Program-made: the position numbers and the translations under genes
In this document: piece by piece, positions 25,330 through 34,648 of the stretch
How positions within the stretch are numbered: the first letter of the stretch is position 1
How the letters are laid out: every line of letters starts with the position of its first letter
Notes under the pieces: model-generated
Told to the model about the DNA's origin: nothing
What the model saw: only the letters and a program-made list of their open reading frames with translations
Database searches by the model: none
DNA from: an uncultured Chitinophaga sp.
Lineage (GTDB): Bacteria > Bacteroidota > Bacteroidia > Cytophagales > Cyclobacteriaceae
Length of the DNA: 64,000 nucleotides
Direction of reading: 5' to 3'
Assembly (NCBI GenBank): GCA_902168205.1
Contig: CABHOK010000018.1
Span: 186,001-250,000 of the forward strand

Positions 25330-26932
25330 CGCGCACGCGATCGTCTTTGGTAACATTGCGAATGGTTTGGTAGCCCCAGACATAAAAGGTGTTGTTATAC
25401 CACTGTCGTACTCCGCCTTCATAATCTTTCTCCGAGCGGATGTCATCGGCCGGATCACTCGTCTTTATTTTTTCAGTAACAACCGAGGCGGTGTCTTCCG
25501 TGAGAACAACAGACTTGATATTAAGTTCGGATTCTTTCTTATATAGGATGGAAAGTTTTGATCCGGTTACACAGAAGTCTGAAGCCTGCTCTACCGATGC
25601 CATTTTTACTTCATCTAATTTAATACTTTGATCCCACATTACTTTGCCATTTGCATCAAAGGCAATAACAACGCTTTCATTGGTTTTTATCTCATCTGCA
25701 CTTTTTGAATTGGAACCATACGGGTAGGGGCGGTACATGCGACTCATACCCGGATAATAATAGCCCGGAAAGTACGGATTGAATCCATACGGCCCATATG
25801 AATATGGATTGTAATAGTACGGACTGCTATAGTATGGATTCAGATTGCTGGACGGTGAGTATACTTCTGCCAGCAGTAAATATCCGTCTTTATACTCCGT
25901 TACTTTAAATGGCATAACGTAGTTGATGAAGTTTGGAATTTCACCACGCTCGTGCGCTTCCCGCGAAAGCGTTTTTACCCGTTCAGCGCGTTTGGGATTC
26001 AGGTAGTCAACGTAGTGTTCAAGCTGACCGAAATCAACGCGCAATATTTTTTGATCGCGGAACGGATCGATCGGTAATGCAAAGAGTCCGGTAGATTGCT
26101 TCGAATTTTTTTCTCCCCATGTACCGAGCACCATCAGTTCTTCGCGCTCCAGTGTGCTGGTTATACCAGCCTGCACCGTGATGTTCTCTTCGATGGGTAC
26201 TTTATCTTCCAGCAGCAATTCGCCACTGGTGGTATAAGTTCTGAAGATGAGACTGCGTTCACCTTTGGTGCCACGATCTACGAGCACGGTATTGAACGTT
26301 TGGTTCTGATTGGTGCGCAGATCAACAAGCTCGGTATCTTTTTGAAAGAAACCTGGTACAACTTTAATGAGTCCGCTGGCGAGTTCATATAAAAAGATAG
26401 CAGGCTCGTTGTTAACATAGCCACCAAATGCAAAGCTGTCGCCTGTCTTGGTAAAATGCGTGAGTTTAAAATCAAGATCAGGTTTTATAGTATACCGGCT
26501 GGTTTCATCGGCCGATAGTTTTACCTGTATCAGTTCAAAATCATTTTTGTTGGTTTCACCGGTGCGGTATAAAAGAAAGATAGAACCCGGAGCAATTTCA
26601 TAGCCTATCATTTTATAGCGCTCCTTGATTTCAAGCTCGATCACTTTCTTTTCCTGTAGTGCAGTGTCCAACAGTACCAGCTCCCATATACGGTTGCTGC
26701 CTTTATACTTGTCGCGTTCGCGGAACAAGGCAAGACCTTCTTCCCTCAGCGATATAACATGATAGTAGTCGTCAGAATTTTTTTGCTGTCGCTCGAAGCG
26801 TTGCGGCTGAAGGGTCTGGCTATACAGATCCAAGGATATAAGCCATGCTATACCGGTTATTAAACATACAGACCAGATGTTGCTGGCAGAAATTGTTATT
26901 GCTGGAAGCTTGCCCTTCATACCGTATATCAT
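25295..26932 (-). CDS. Exported protein of unknown function, paralogue B, with Tyr/Pro-rich insert
   Basis: A 545-residue protein with an N-terminal hydrophobic helix (about 17-37). ATG 26932 overlaps the EVE gene stop by 4 bases (ATGA), which supports this start. Blocks shared with the downstream gene (KNDFELIQ, GGYVNNEPAIF, GTWGEKNSKQSTGLF, VFYINKV) mark it as a paralogue. It differs by a Tyr/Pro/Gly-rich insert of about 45 residues (NPYYSSPYYYNPYSYGPYG...) encoded near 25711-25850, which looks disordered or adhesive. The function is unknown. Confidence 0.75.
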   Translation of the reverse strand: MIYGMKGKLPAITISASNIWSVCLITGIAWLISLDLYSQTLQPQRFERQQKNSDDYYHVISLREEGLALFRERDKYKGSNRIWELVLLDTALQEKKVIELEIKERYKMIGYEIAPGSIFLLYRTGETNKNDFELIQVKLSADETSRYTIKPDLDFKLTHFTKTGDSFAFGGYVNNEPAIFLYELASGLIKVVPGFFQKDTELVDLRTNQNQTFNTVLVDRGTKGERSLIFRTYTTSGELLLEDKVPIEENITVQAGITSTLEREELMVLGTWGEKNSKQSTGLFALPIDPFRDQKILRVDFGQLEHYVDYLNPKRAERVKTLSREAHERGEIPNFINYVMPFKVTEYKDGYLLLAEVYSPSSNLNPYYSSPYYYNPYSYGPYGFNPYFPGYYYPGMSRMYRPYPYGSNSKSADEIKTNESVVIAFDANGKVMWDQSIKLDEVKMASVEQASDFCVTGSKLSILYKKESELNIKSVVLTEDTASVVTEKIKTSDPADDIRSEKDYEGGVRQWYNNTFYVWGYQTIRNVTKDDRVRDVFYINKVVVY

Positions 26933-27333
26933 TTTCCTTCGCTTAAGGCTAGTACCATATCAAACTCTTCTTTCTTTACAGGCTGTACTGAAAGTCTGGA
27001 GACACGCACCAGTGCCATATCTTGTAAACGCTTGTCACCTTTTATTTGTGCAAGTGTCACCGGAGTTTTAAATTTTTTCTCAGGAGCAATATCCACGACA
27101 GACCACTCGTTGTCGGTTGGGTCCGGGTAAAATTCCTTTACAATCTTTGCTATACCTACAATAGCTTTACCTTCATTGCTGTGGTAGAAGAACGCCAGGT
27201 CTCCTTTCTTCATCGCTTTCAGATTGTTACGTGCCTGGTAATTTCGTACGCCTTCCCATACCGTTTTCTTATCGCGTACAAGATCATCCCATGAGTAAAC
27301 ATCCGGTTCGGATTTCATCAGCCAATAGTTCAT
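26929..27333 (-). CDS. EVE domain-containing protein
   Basis: A 134-residue single-domain protein. Typical marks are MNYWLMKSEPDVYSWDDL, WEGVRNYQARNNLKAMKKGD and FFYHSN. EVE domains belong to the PUA-like superfamily and bind modified bases in DNA or RNA; relatives occur in eukaryotes as thymocyte nuclear protein 1. It leads an overlapping three-gene unit with two exported paralogues, a pairing with no obvious functional logic. Confidence 0.92.
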   Translation of the reverse strand: MNYWLMKSEPDVYSWDDLVRDKKTVWEGVRNYQARNNLKAMKKGDLAFFYHSNEGKAIVGIAKIVKEFYPDPTDNEWSVVDIAPEKKFKTPVTLAQIKGDKRLQDMALVRVSRLSVQPVKKEEFDMVLALSEGK

Positions 27334-27534
27334 ACAGTTGCTTTCGTGTTGGTTTCTAAATTTACAAGAAACACATCAACATCAATTCATACAAGGTTTA
27401 ATTTTTATTTCACCTCCCAACTTTACCAGAGGCACGCGTGTCAATGAGGTGTAACGATTTGGTTGGTGCTGTACCCCCACCGTTGTTTCAGAGCAAACCA
27501 CATCGTTATCTAAAACCCCAAACCCTCTCTTATT

Positions 27535-29742
27535 ATGAAACGACTTTTGTTGTCAGGCTATTTGCTTGTCATTTTTTATCCGTTATGTGCACAGTGGCAG
27601 ACTATACATCCGAAGACAACCTTCAACCAGTTTTTTGCCCGGGCGGTTATGCCGCGCAACACATCGTTGTACTATGCACTTGGTAATACCATGGGCATCT
27701 CTGCTGATGGCGGATATACCTGGAGTGCGCAGGCAATAAATGGTTTACCGGTACACATTACGGCCGCAACCCGTTATTATGATATAGTTTTTCCCAGCGA
27801 ACAGGTGGGATATTTTCTGCACCAGAACCAGGTATATAAAACTACCGATCGGGGTGCGAGCTGGCAGAAGGTGCTCGATATAAAACAATCGCACACGCAC
27901 TATATGGCTAGTGCTTTTTTCAGTGCCCTATATTTCATAAACGATGATCATGGCTATGCGGTAGGAGAGTTTCAAAAAATATTCCGCACCAGCGATGGCG
28001 GTCTCACATGGCAAACACTAAGCTGGTCAAACGACACGGCTCCCTATATAAGCTATTCGGATGTTGAATTTCTGGATGCGAACACCGGTTTTATTTCCGG
28101 GTATGAAGTAGACAACATCAGCACGAACTTCGGCTTTACTGAATTTGTAATGAAGACTACCGATGGGGGTGAACACTGGACGCGCGTTGAAGTGCCTACG
28201 GACCTGGAGAATCGCGAGGTAAAGCTTCAATTTGTAAACAGCGATGTTGGTTTTGCTCGTGTTACACGTTCACAGTACGGTGATGATCTTTTTGTAACAA
28301 CAAACGGAGGTAAATCATGGGAGAAAAATTCGCTCGACAGTTTACGCGATATACATGCCGCTTACTTTGTTGATGAGAAGATTGGCTTTATGTATGGCAG
28401 AGATTTTAAATACACCATGAAACTTTTCCGTACAGACGACCAGGGGAAAAGCTGGGAAAATATAGCCATACCTGTATTTAGCGGACAGGATGAAAATATT
28501 ATCACGGATATAAAATTCTCTGATCACACGCATGGTTACGCCGTAGGCTCTGCCGGAAATATACTCACCACACAGGATGGCGGTAAAACATGGAACGTCC
28601 GTAATCGCGGATACCCGTTCTTTTATGCCAGCGATTTTACAGATGATAAAAACGGATACGCTTCTTCGGGCAAAGGATTTTTCAAAACAACCGATGGTGG
28701 TAATTCATGGCAATATGCAGAGGGCTCAGATTCGCTGGCCATTCTCGACATGGACTTCAAAAATTCTGATGATGGTATATTTTACGGTTTTCGTGATAGT
28801 TACTTTCATGTGAAGGACGGTGCTACGAAGATCGAACCGATTGAGCTCCCGGTAAATTTCATGTCGTTATCAGAAGCGATTGTGGAGGGCGATTCATTGT
28901 TTGTCAGTGGAACTACATTAGCACCTTCGGGAAATGTATTGTTGAAATCTGGTGATCGTGGTAAGAACTGGCAGGTGTTACCGATACACGAAGAGGATGA
29001 TTTTATCGTAGAGCTAAATCGCATCGGCTCTAAATTTTACCTGGGCACAACGCAGTCTATACTACACTCGGGTAATGGGGAAAGTTGGCAGCAGGTGAAA
29101 TCTTTTTCATTCGAATACCTGGAGTGCATGACGTTTGCAACGGAACAAGTTGGCTTTGCAAGTATAGGCGGCAAAGTTATGCGCACACACGATGGTGGCA
29201 TAAACTGGTATGAGGTTGGTACATTCCCCAAGAATATACTCATCCATAAATTTCTGGTGGCCAATTCCAAAGTTGTTTTTGCATACGGAGCGAAGTATAT
29301 AGAGGGTGCGTACTATGGTGCAATCTGGAAGTCAATCAACTTTGGTATGACGTGGACAGAGGAGGCGCTACCGGTGTTAGTAGACGAGGCTATAGCGGAT
29401 ATGAGTATTGTTGGAAAACACGTTTTTGCCGTGGGTGGCTTCGGTCAGGTGTTTCGCACGGAGTTAACCGAAGTCATTACCGATGTGGAGGGACATTCAT
29501 TCTCATCCCTGGCTATATTTCCGGTACCCGCTTCGCGCTATCTCAATTTTGAAATTCCCGAAGATGAAGTTGCTGAACAGATATACCTTTACGATCTGCA
29601 AGGCAATGCATTGAATGTTTTGTATGAGAAGGATGAATCACGCTATCAACTTGATCTGGCCGGACATACACAAGGGCTGTATATACTTTATGTTGCTACC
29701 AATAAAAATCAATATCGGCAGAAAGTTGTCAAAACCAATTAA
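27535..29742 (+). CDS. Secreted Ycf48-like beta-propeller protein with T9SS sorting domain
   Basis: A 735-residue protein with a signal peptide (MKRLLLSGYLLVIFYPLCAQ). The body is a chain of propeller blades with the repeated motif TTDGGxxW (for example KTTDGGEHW, TTNGGKSW, TTQDGGKTW, KTTDGGNSW), as in Ycf48/BNR-like proteins. The last ~80 residues (IFPVPASRYLNFEIP...GLYILYVATNKNQYRQKVV) are a type A T9SS sorting signal. The ligand or substrate is unknown. It stands alone and converges on ispE. The 200 bases upstream show no gene. Confidence 0.85.
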   Translation: MKRLLLSGYLLVIFYPLCAQWQTIHPKTTFNQFFARAVMPRNTSLYYALGNTMGISADGGYTWSAQAINGLPVHITAATRYYDIVFPSEQVGYFLHQNQVYKTTDRGASWQKVLDIKQSHTHYMASAFFSALYFINDDHGYAVGEFQKIFRTSDGGLTWQTLSWSNDTAPYISYSDVEFLDANTGFISGYEVDNISTNFGFTEFVMKTTDGGEHWTRVEVPTDLENREVKLQFVNSDVGFARVTRSQYGDDLFVTTNGGKSWEKNSLDSLRDIHAAYFVDEKIGFMYGRDFKYTMKLFRTDDQGKSWENIAIPVFSGQDENIITDIKFSDHTHGYAVGSAGNILTTQDGGKTWNVRNRGYPFFYASDFTDDKNGYASSGKGFFKTTDGGNSWQYAEGSDSLAILDMDFKNSDDGIFYGFRDSYFHVKDGATKIEPIELPVNFMSLSEAIVEGDSLFVSGTTLAPSGNVLLKSGDRGKNWQVLPIHEEDDFIVELNRIGSKFYLGTTQSILHSGNGESWQQVKSFSFEYLECMTFATEQVGFASIGGKVMRTHDGGINWYEVGTFPKNILIHKFLVANSKVVFAYGAKYIEGAYYGAIWKSINFGMTWTEEALPVLVDEAIADMSIVGKHVFAVGGFGQVFRTELTEVITDVEGHSFSSLAIFPVPASRYLNFEIPEDEVAEQIYLYDLQGNALNVLYEKDESRYQLDLAGHTQGLYILYVATNKNQYRQKVVKTN

Positions 29743-29759
29743 GCAAAGTTTAAATATAG

Positions 29760-30569
29760 CTATGAGAGTAATCCTTTCCAGGAAGTATATCCTTCCGGAA
29801 TTGCCATCGTAACATCGCGTTCGAAGATGCCGAATACGGAAGCACCCGAGCCGCTCATGCTGGCATATATAGCACCGTGCTGATAGAAAGTATCTTTCAG
29901 ATCGGCAATGGCAGGGTATTTTTTGAAAACTGATTCTTCGAAATCATTTTTAACAACGTGCCTCCAGTCTGCCAGTGCGTATGTTTCCAATATTTGTTGG
30001 AGCGGCATAGCAGGTTGTGCAGGAGATATACCGGCATACGCTTCGGCAGTAGATACATGAACCGGAGGTTTGATCAAAACAAGGTATTTACCCTTTAGTG
30101 AAAGCGAGGCGGGCTGAAGTATTTCTCCGCGGCCTGTGCCCATCATGGGGGTGTCCTGAATAAAGAAGGCACAATCACTTCCCAAGTGTGCGGCATACGC
30201 CATCATCTTTTCAACAGAAAGATTCAATTGGAAAACGGTGCTGAGTAAGCGTATAGTATGGGCTGCATCGGCAGAGCCGCCTCCGAGACCTGCACCTGTA
30301 GGTATAATTTTATGCAGATGAATTTTTACAGGTGCGAGATTGAAATCCTTTTGTAAGAGATGGTATGCTTTGAGACACAGATTGTCTGCATCGTTGCCCG
30401 GTATAGCAGCCCCCGAAGTTGTAAACGAAAGTATATCCGAAGGAATAATTTCCAGGATGTCTGTCCACGGTACCGGGTAAAAACAAGTTTCTAAATCATG
30501 AAAACCATCGCCTCGTTTTCGGATGATGTGAAGGCCGAGGTTGATTTTGCAGGGTGGGAAAGACACCAT
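29760..30569 (-). CDS. ispE: 4-diphosphocytidyl-2-C-methyl-D-erythritol kinase
   Basis: A 269-residue GHMP kinase of the MEP isoprenoid pathway. The start is set at ATG 30569 (MVSFPPCKINLGLHIIRKR), matching family N-termini; the eight extra in-frame codons upstream come from an intergenic GAGCTGCGAG repeat. The ATP loop PTGAGLGGGSADAA and the C-terminal SGSGASVFGIF motif are intact. It converges with the propeller gene and follows fabI by about 70 bases. Confidence 0.93.
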   Translation of the reverse strand: MVSFPPCKINLGLHIIRKRGDGFHDLETCFYPVPWTDILEIIPSDILSFTTSGAAIPGNDADNLCLKAYHLLQKDFNLAPVKIHLHKIIPTGAGLGGGSADAAHTIRLLSTVFQLNLSVEKMMAYAAHLGSDCAFFIQDTPMMGTGRGEILQPASLSLKGKYLVLIKPPVHVSTAEAYAGISPAQPAMPLQQILETYALADWRHVVKNDFEESVFKKYPAIADLKDTFYQHGAIYASMSGSGASVFGIFERDVTMAIPEGYTSWKGLLS

Positions 30570-30593
30570 AGATAACTGCGAGCTGTGAGTCAT

Positions 30594-30623
30594 GAGCTGC
30601 GAGTACAGGATGACTCGCAGCTC
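30594..30623. repeat. Inverted repeat GAGCTGCGAGT between fabI and ispE
   Basis: A perfect 11-bp stem, GAGCTGCGAGT/ACTCGCAGCTC, closes an 8-base loop. A near-copy of the arm (GAGCTGTGAGT) lies just before it at about 30580-30590. It has no T tract. It may stabilise or end the fabI message. Confidence 0.65.
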
Positions 30624-30638
30624 TGCTCATGAGTATAT

Positions 30639-31451
30639 TTACTTTGTTAAGCGTTGGATAAGATCTTCGGTGATACCCGTTGAAGAGAAACCTCCATCGT
30701 GCATCAGGTTCTGCATGGTAACCATGCGTGTAAAATCAGAGAACAAGCTAACAATATAGTTTGCGCAGTCATCAGATGATGCATTGCCCAGAGGCGACAT
30801 CATTTGTGCATAGTCAAAGAACACGTCAAACCCGGAGATACCCGAGCCTGCTGTTGTTTTGGTAGGCGACTGAGAGATGGTGTTGACACGTACTTTCTTC
30901 AGTTTACCGAAGCGGTAGCCATAGCTGCGCGCAATAGATTCCAGAACAGCCTTCGCCTGCGCCATGTCTGAATAATCAGGATAGGTGCGTTGTGCTGCTA
31001 TATACGTAAGCGCAACAATAGAACCCCACTCGTTCATAGAGTCCAGTTTCTCTGCCGTCTGCATTACTTTGTGAAAAGAAACACCTGAGATGTCGAGAGT
31101 CTTCAGGAAGAAATCGTAGTTCATGTCGCCATACGGTCTGCCTTTGCGCACGTTGGGACTCATACCGATCGAGTGCAGTACAAAATCGAGTTTGCCACCC
31201 AATACTTCTACAGACTTTGAAAAAAGATTGGTAAGATCTTGTTCCGATGTAGCATCAGCCGGAATTACTTCAGCATTGCAGGCTGCGGCCAGCTCGTTAA
31301 TCTTACCCATACGCATGGCAATGGGCGCATTGGTCAAGGTGAATGATCCTCCCTCTTCTTTAACTTTTAAAGCAGTTTTCCAGGCGATCGAGTTTTCATC
31401 CAATGCTCCGAAGATGATACCGCGTTTTCCTTTCAATAAGTTGTTAGCCAT
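30639..31451 (-). CDS. fabI: Enoyl-[acyl-carrier-protein] reductase (NADH)
   Basis: A 270-residue short-chain dehydrogenase performing the last step of fatty-acid elongation. The nucleotide region is GKRGIIFGALDENSIAW, followed by FVLHSIGMSP. The catalytic pair is in YSDMAQAK (Tyr-x6-Lys), and the substrate-loop region is SPTKTTAGSGISGF. The length and order are typical of FabI, the triclosan target. It is a single gene, probably monocistronic. Confidence 0.95.
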   Translation of the reverse strand: MANNLLKGKRGIIFGALDENSIAWKTALKVKEEGGSFTLTNAPIAMRMGKINELAAACNAEVIPADATSEQDLTNLFSKSVEVLGGKLDFVLHSIGMSPNVRKGRPYGDMNYDFFLKTLDISGVSFHKVMQTAEKLDSMNEWGSIVALTYIAAQRTYPDYSDMAQAKAVLESIARSYGYRFGKLKKVRVNTISQSPTKTTAGSGISGFDVFFDYAQMMSPLGNASSDDCANYIVSLFSDFTRMVTMQNLMHDGGFSSTGITEDLIQRLTK

Positions 31452-31658
31452 AGCAGTTTATGATTCTAAAATGGTTTTGTTAAAGCACAATATTACAAAA
31501 TTCTGGTTGTAGCCTACGGAGTATCTGCAGAAGCGATGTGTTATAACGGGTATTTTATGCTCTTAAATGCCTAATGATTAGGGTAAAACGCATCCGCTGA
31601 TTGCTGGCTAATTGACCTAAAAAATAGTAACTTTAGTTACAATCAAAAACAGAAGCCT

Positions 31659-32393
31659 ATGGAAACTACGTCTACATTTTTCACTATGTGGGACCGGTAC
31701 ATGTACGCAGGCGCATCAACATGTGTGGCCCTCGGGATTATTGTTCTCGTGTATCATGAGTTTAAAGTTTATCAGATTAAAGACTATAAAGAGAAGTATG
31801 ATTATGTAAACCTGAACGAGATCCGCTACTTCTGGTATGCCGTGATGGCGTTTACCCTGGCTGGTACTTTCTTCGCCAACACCATTGCAAGCCGTGCCAT
31901 TGAAGCCAACAGCATGCGGTGGTTTTATGTTCGCATCTTTATTTCATTGGGACTTACTGTTATTGCCTACTTTGTTTTCTTCAGCCTCGTGAAAGTTTAC
32001 TACGCAGGGTATATAGAAAGAAAACTTATTCAACTGCGTGATATGCCACGCACGTCTCCGGCCGGTAATATGATGCGCAAGCTTACGGATTCAGAAGTGC
32101 AGGAACATCACCTGGAGGGAACCAAGAAAGATGAAGTACACCTGGTGGATTATGACGTGTGGATTGACGATAAGACTGGCTTTAAGAAAATAGAAAAGTA
32201 TAATGCCTATCAGCATGCAGAGGAATGTTCGGAATGCGGATACTATACCATGAAGATCGACTCCGAAGAACTTGAGGAGGCTCCGACACCATCGCGCACC
32301 GGCTTGCTTTTGAAACACTATAAATGCTCCTACTGCGGACATCGCGAACAGCACGAAGTAGTAATTGCACGACTATCCGAAAATGTTGCCTGA
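31659..32393 (+). CDS. Membrane protein with C-terminal zinc ribbon, unknown function
   Basis: A 244-residue protein. Three membrane helices are at about 14-33, 54-76 and 88-115, then a soluble tail. The tail ends in a zinc-ribbon-like arrangement, CSECG and CSYCG, separated by about 35 residues. No family is recognised. It stands alone, converging on a histidine kinase gene. A TAACTTTA element about 26 bases before the ATG could be its promoter. Confidence 0.75.
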   Translation: METTSTFFTMWDRYMYAGASTCVALGIIVLVYHEFKVYQIKDYKEKYDYVNLNEIRYFWYAVMAFTLAGTFFANTIASRAIEANSMRWFYVRIFISLGLTVIAYFVFFSLVKVYYAGYIERKLIQLRDMPRTSPAGNMMRKLTDSEVQEHHLEGTKKDEVHLVDYDVWIDDKTGFKKIEKYNAYQHAEECSECGYYTMKIDSEELEEAPTPSRTGLLLKHYKCSYCGHREQHEVVIARLSENVA

Positions 32394-32437
32394 AATAAAT
32401 TCAGTATCCTGGCAGAAGAAGAAGAAGAAAGAAATTT

Positions 32438-34594
32438 TTATTGAATGATCGGAAGCTTCATGGTGATGGTTGTACCGATACCGTAATCGCTGATCAGTTC
32501 GATGCTTCCGTTCAACTTGGTGACTGCCTTCTTTACAAGGTAGAGTCCTAGTCCATTACCCTTTGATGCCTGCGAGGCGCGGAAGTACAGATCAAACAAT
32601 TGAGACTGATATCGCTCTTCAACGCCTATGCCGTTGTCAGCTACGGTAATCTCGATGGTGTCGTTCAGATTTAAAATGTTAACATCGATAAATGGCTGGG
32701 CACCGGGCTGCGTTTTGCGGAAGAGTATAGAGTTTTCAATAACGTTTCGGAAAATGATCTGCAGCAACGCCACATTCGAAAGTATAACAATATCGTGCGG
32801 AATGGTAACGTGATGTGTAATGCTATATTTCTCAAAGTCTGATTCAAAATAACGCACACTGTCGTGGATCAGTTGGTTGATGTTTACCGGTTCAAGAGGC
32901 AGATCGGTTTTGTTCAGTTCATACATCATCTGCATCTTAAACAACATGCTGTCCATGCTGCGCGCGGTTTCCACAACTTTATCGAATAGTACAACTACCG
33001 AGTTTGAGTCATTGATAACATAACGAGCCACCTGGTTCAGGCCCAGCAACGTTGTAATAGGCCTGCGCATGTCGTGTGACGACCGGTATAGAAAAGTGTC
33101 CAATTCTTTATTGGCAAGTTCAAGCTCATGCGTGCGCTCCATTACTTTTTGTTCGAGCTGCGCGTTGAGCGATTGTATATACTGGTTGTTCTCCTGCAGT
33201 TTGGCGCTCTGTGCTTCCAGCTCCGTATTCTTCATTTCAATTTCATCGTGCTGCACGCGTATAACCTTCGCTATATTTCGCTGGCGCCTGTAGTTATAGA
33301 TCAGGTTAATCACCAGAATTACCAGCAGTATCAATCCCACCAGGGTAGCAATAAAAATGGTGCGCTGACTGCGTATACGTTCCTGCTGAATTTCATTGTT
33401 CTTCGTAAGCAGTTCAATCTCCGTTTGTTTCTGGTCGAGGTCGTAGCTTGCCTTTACTTTGGCCAGGTTAAGCGATTCCTGCTCCTGGTATAGCGAGTCG
33501 CGCAGATCAACGTGACGATCTAAAGCTTTATAGGCAGCCGTAAAATTTCCGACAGCAGATTGATACCGTGAGTATGTTCGGTAATAATTTGCCATGGCTT
33601 TGCGCCTGTCAACTTTTTTGGGCTCGAGTGTAAACAGAACTTTGGCAGAGTCCAGGTAACGTGCCGCCATCCGGGTATCATTCATGGAAAGGTATATTTC
33701 ACACAACTCGGTAGCCGCCATGCCGGCACTTCCCCATACTTTAAATTTTTTGCTGGTGTTATAGTCAGCCAGTATACTCTTGATCGCTTCCTGCGTATGG
33801 CCCAAATCTTTTAACACAACCGCTTTGTTCCCGTTGATGAGGCCGATCCAGAATTCATTGTTGATCTCCCGCGCTATAGCCTCTGCCTTTTCATAGTTAA
33901 TGATCGCGATGTCGAATTGTTTAATAGCATAGTTTGCCAGTGCAATGGTGTTGTAGACACTCATCTTTTGAAACTTGCTTGCCGGAGTAATTTCACCGAG
34001 TGAAAGTTTCTCGTGGTAGTTCAATACGTTATACCCTTCTTCAATACACTGGCGGTAGTTACGGGCGCGATAGTTAATCATACAGCCTTCATAATGGCAC
34101 AGCACCACGTAGCTAAACATCTTCTGCTCTTCAAAGGTCTTGGCGGCATTGAGTATATGCTGCAGACCTTCGGAGAGAAGTTCCTGCTGACTCAGAAATT
34201 CGCCAATGTTATACTGCGCAAGCGCCAATGCAAACTTATCGTTACGGTTGGAGGCTGCGAGCAACGCTTCATCATAATAACGCAAAGCTTCTTCCTTGTT
34301 GCCGATGCGATCGTAGATGCGTGCAATGTTACGACACGCCAATACTTCGGCTAATATCTTTTTACTGTTGCGTGCTGCCGATAAAGCCTGGAATGCTGAA
34401 CTAAGCGCTTGCCCGGTGGAAGCCTTGGCCAGATTTTTTTCCATGGTGTCAAAAACAAAAACCAGTCTTTCGCGCGGAGCGGTAGCAATGATGTCGACCA
34501 TGCTGTCGGCACGGAGTGTATCCTGGGCAAAGATGGAGTTTATAGCCAGGCTCATGAAGAGAAATAGAATGATGATGCCCGGATTTTTATGCAT
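32438..34594 (-). CDS. TPR-containing sensor histidine kinase (first of two)
   Basis: A 718-residue hybrid-less kinase with a signal peptide (MHKNPGIIILFLFMSLAINSIFAQ). TPR-like repeats of a periplasmic sensor follow at about 50-390, then a membrane helix (TLVGLILLVILVINLI, about 420-440), a coiled coil and a HisKA domain with phospho-acceptor His507 in SSHDMRRPITT. The HATPase has NVIENSILF, VADNGIGV and GNGLGLYLVK. No response regulator is adjacent. It diverges from murI with 54 bases between. Confidence 0.92.
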   Translation of the reverse strand: MHKNPGIIILFLFMSLAINSIFAQDTLRADSMVDIIATAPRERLVFVFDTMEKNLAKASTGQALSSAFQALSAARNSKKILAEVLACRNIARIYDRIGNKEEALRYYDEALLAASNRNDKFALALAQYNIGEFLSQQELLSEGLQHILNAAKTFEEQKMFSYVVLCHYEGCMINYRARNYRQCIEEGYNVLNYHEKLSLGEITPASKFQKMSVYNTIALANYAIKQFDIAIINYEKAEAIAREINNEFWIGLINGNKAVVLKDLGHTQEAIKSILADYNTSKKFKVWGSAGMAATELCEIYLSMNDTRMAARYLDSAKVLFTLEPKKVDRRKAMANYYRTYSRYQSAVGNFTAAYKALDRHVDLRDSLYQEQESLNLAKVKASYDLDQKQTEIELLTKNNEIQQERIRSQRTIFIATLVGLILLVILVINLIYNYRRQRNIAKVIRVQHDEIEMKNTELEAQSAKLQENNQYIQSLNAQLEQKVMERTHELELANKELDTFLYRSSHDMRRPITTLLGLNQVARYVINDSNSVVVLFDKVVETARSMDSMLFKMQMMYELNKTDLPLEPVNINQLIHDSVRYFESDFEKYSITHHVTIPHDIVILSNVALLQIIFRNVIENSILFRKTQPGAQPFIDVNILNLNDTIEITVADNGIGVEERYQSQLFDLYFRASQASKGNGLGLYLVKKAVTKLNGSIELISDYGIGTTITMKLPIIQ

Positions 34595-34648
34595 GGCTCA
34601 GATACAGGTAAAGCTAAATTTAATAAAATTCGCAGCGATTTACAGAAA

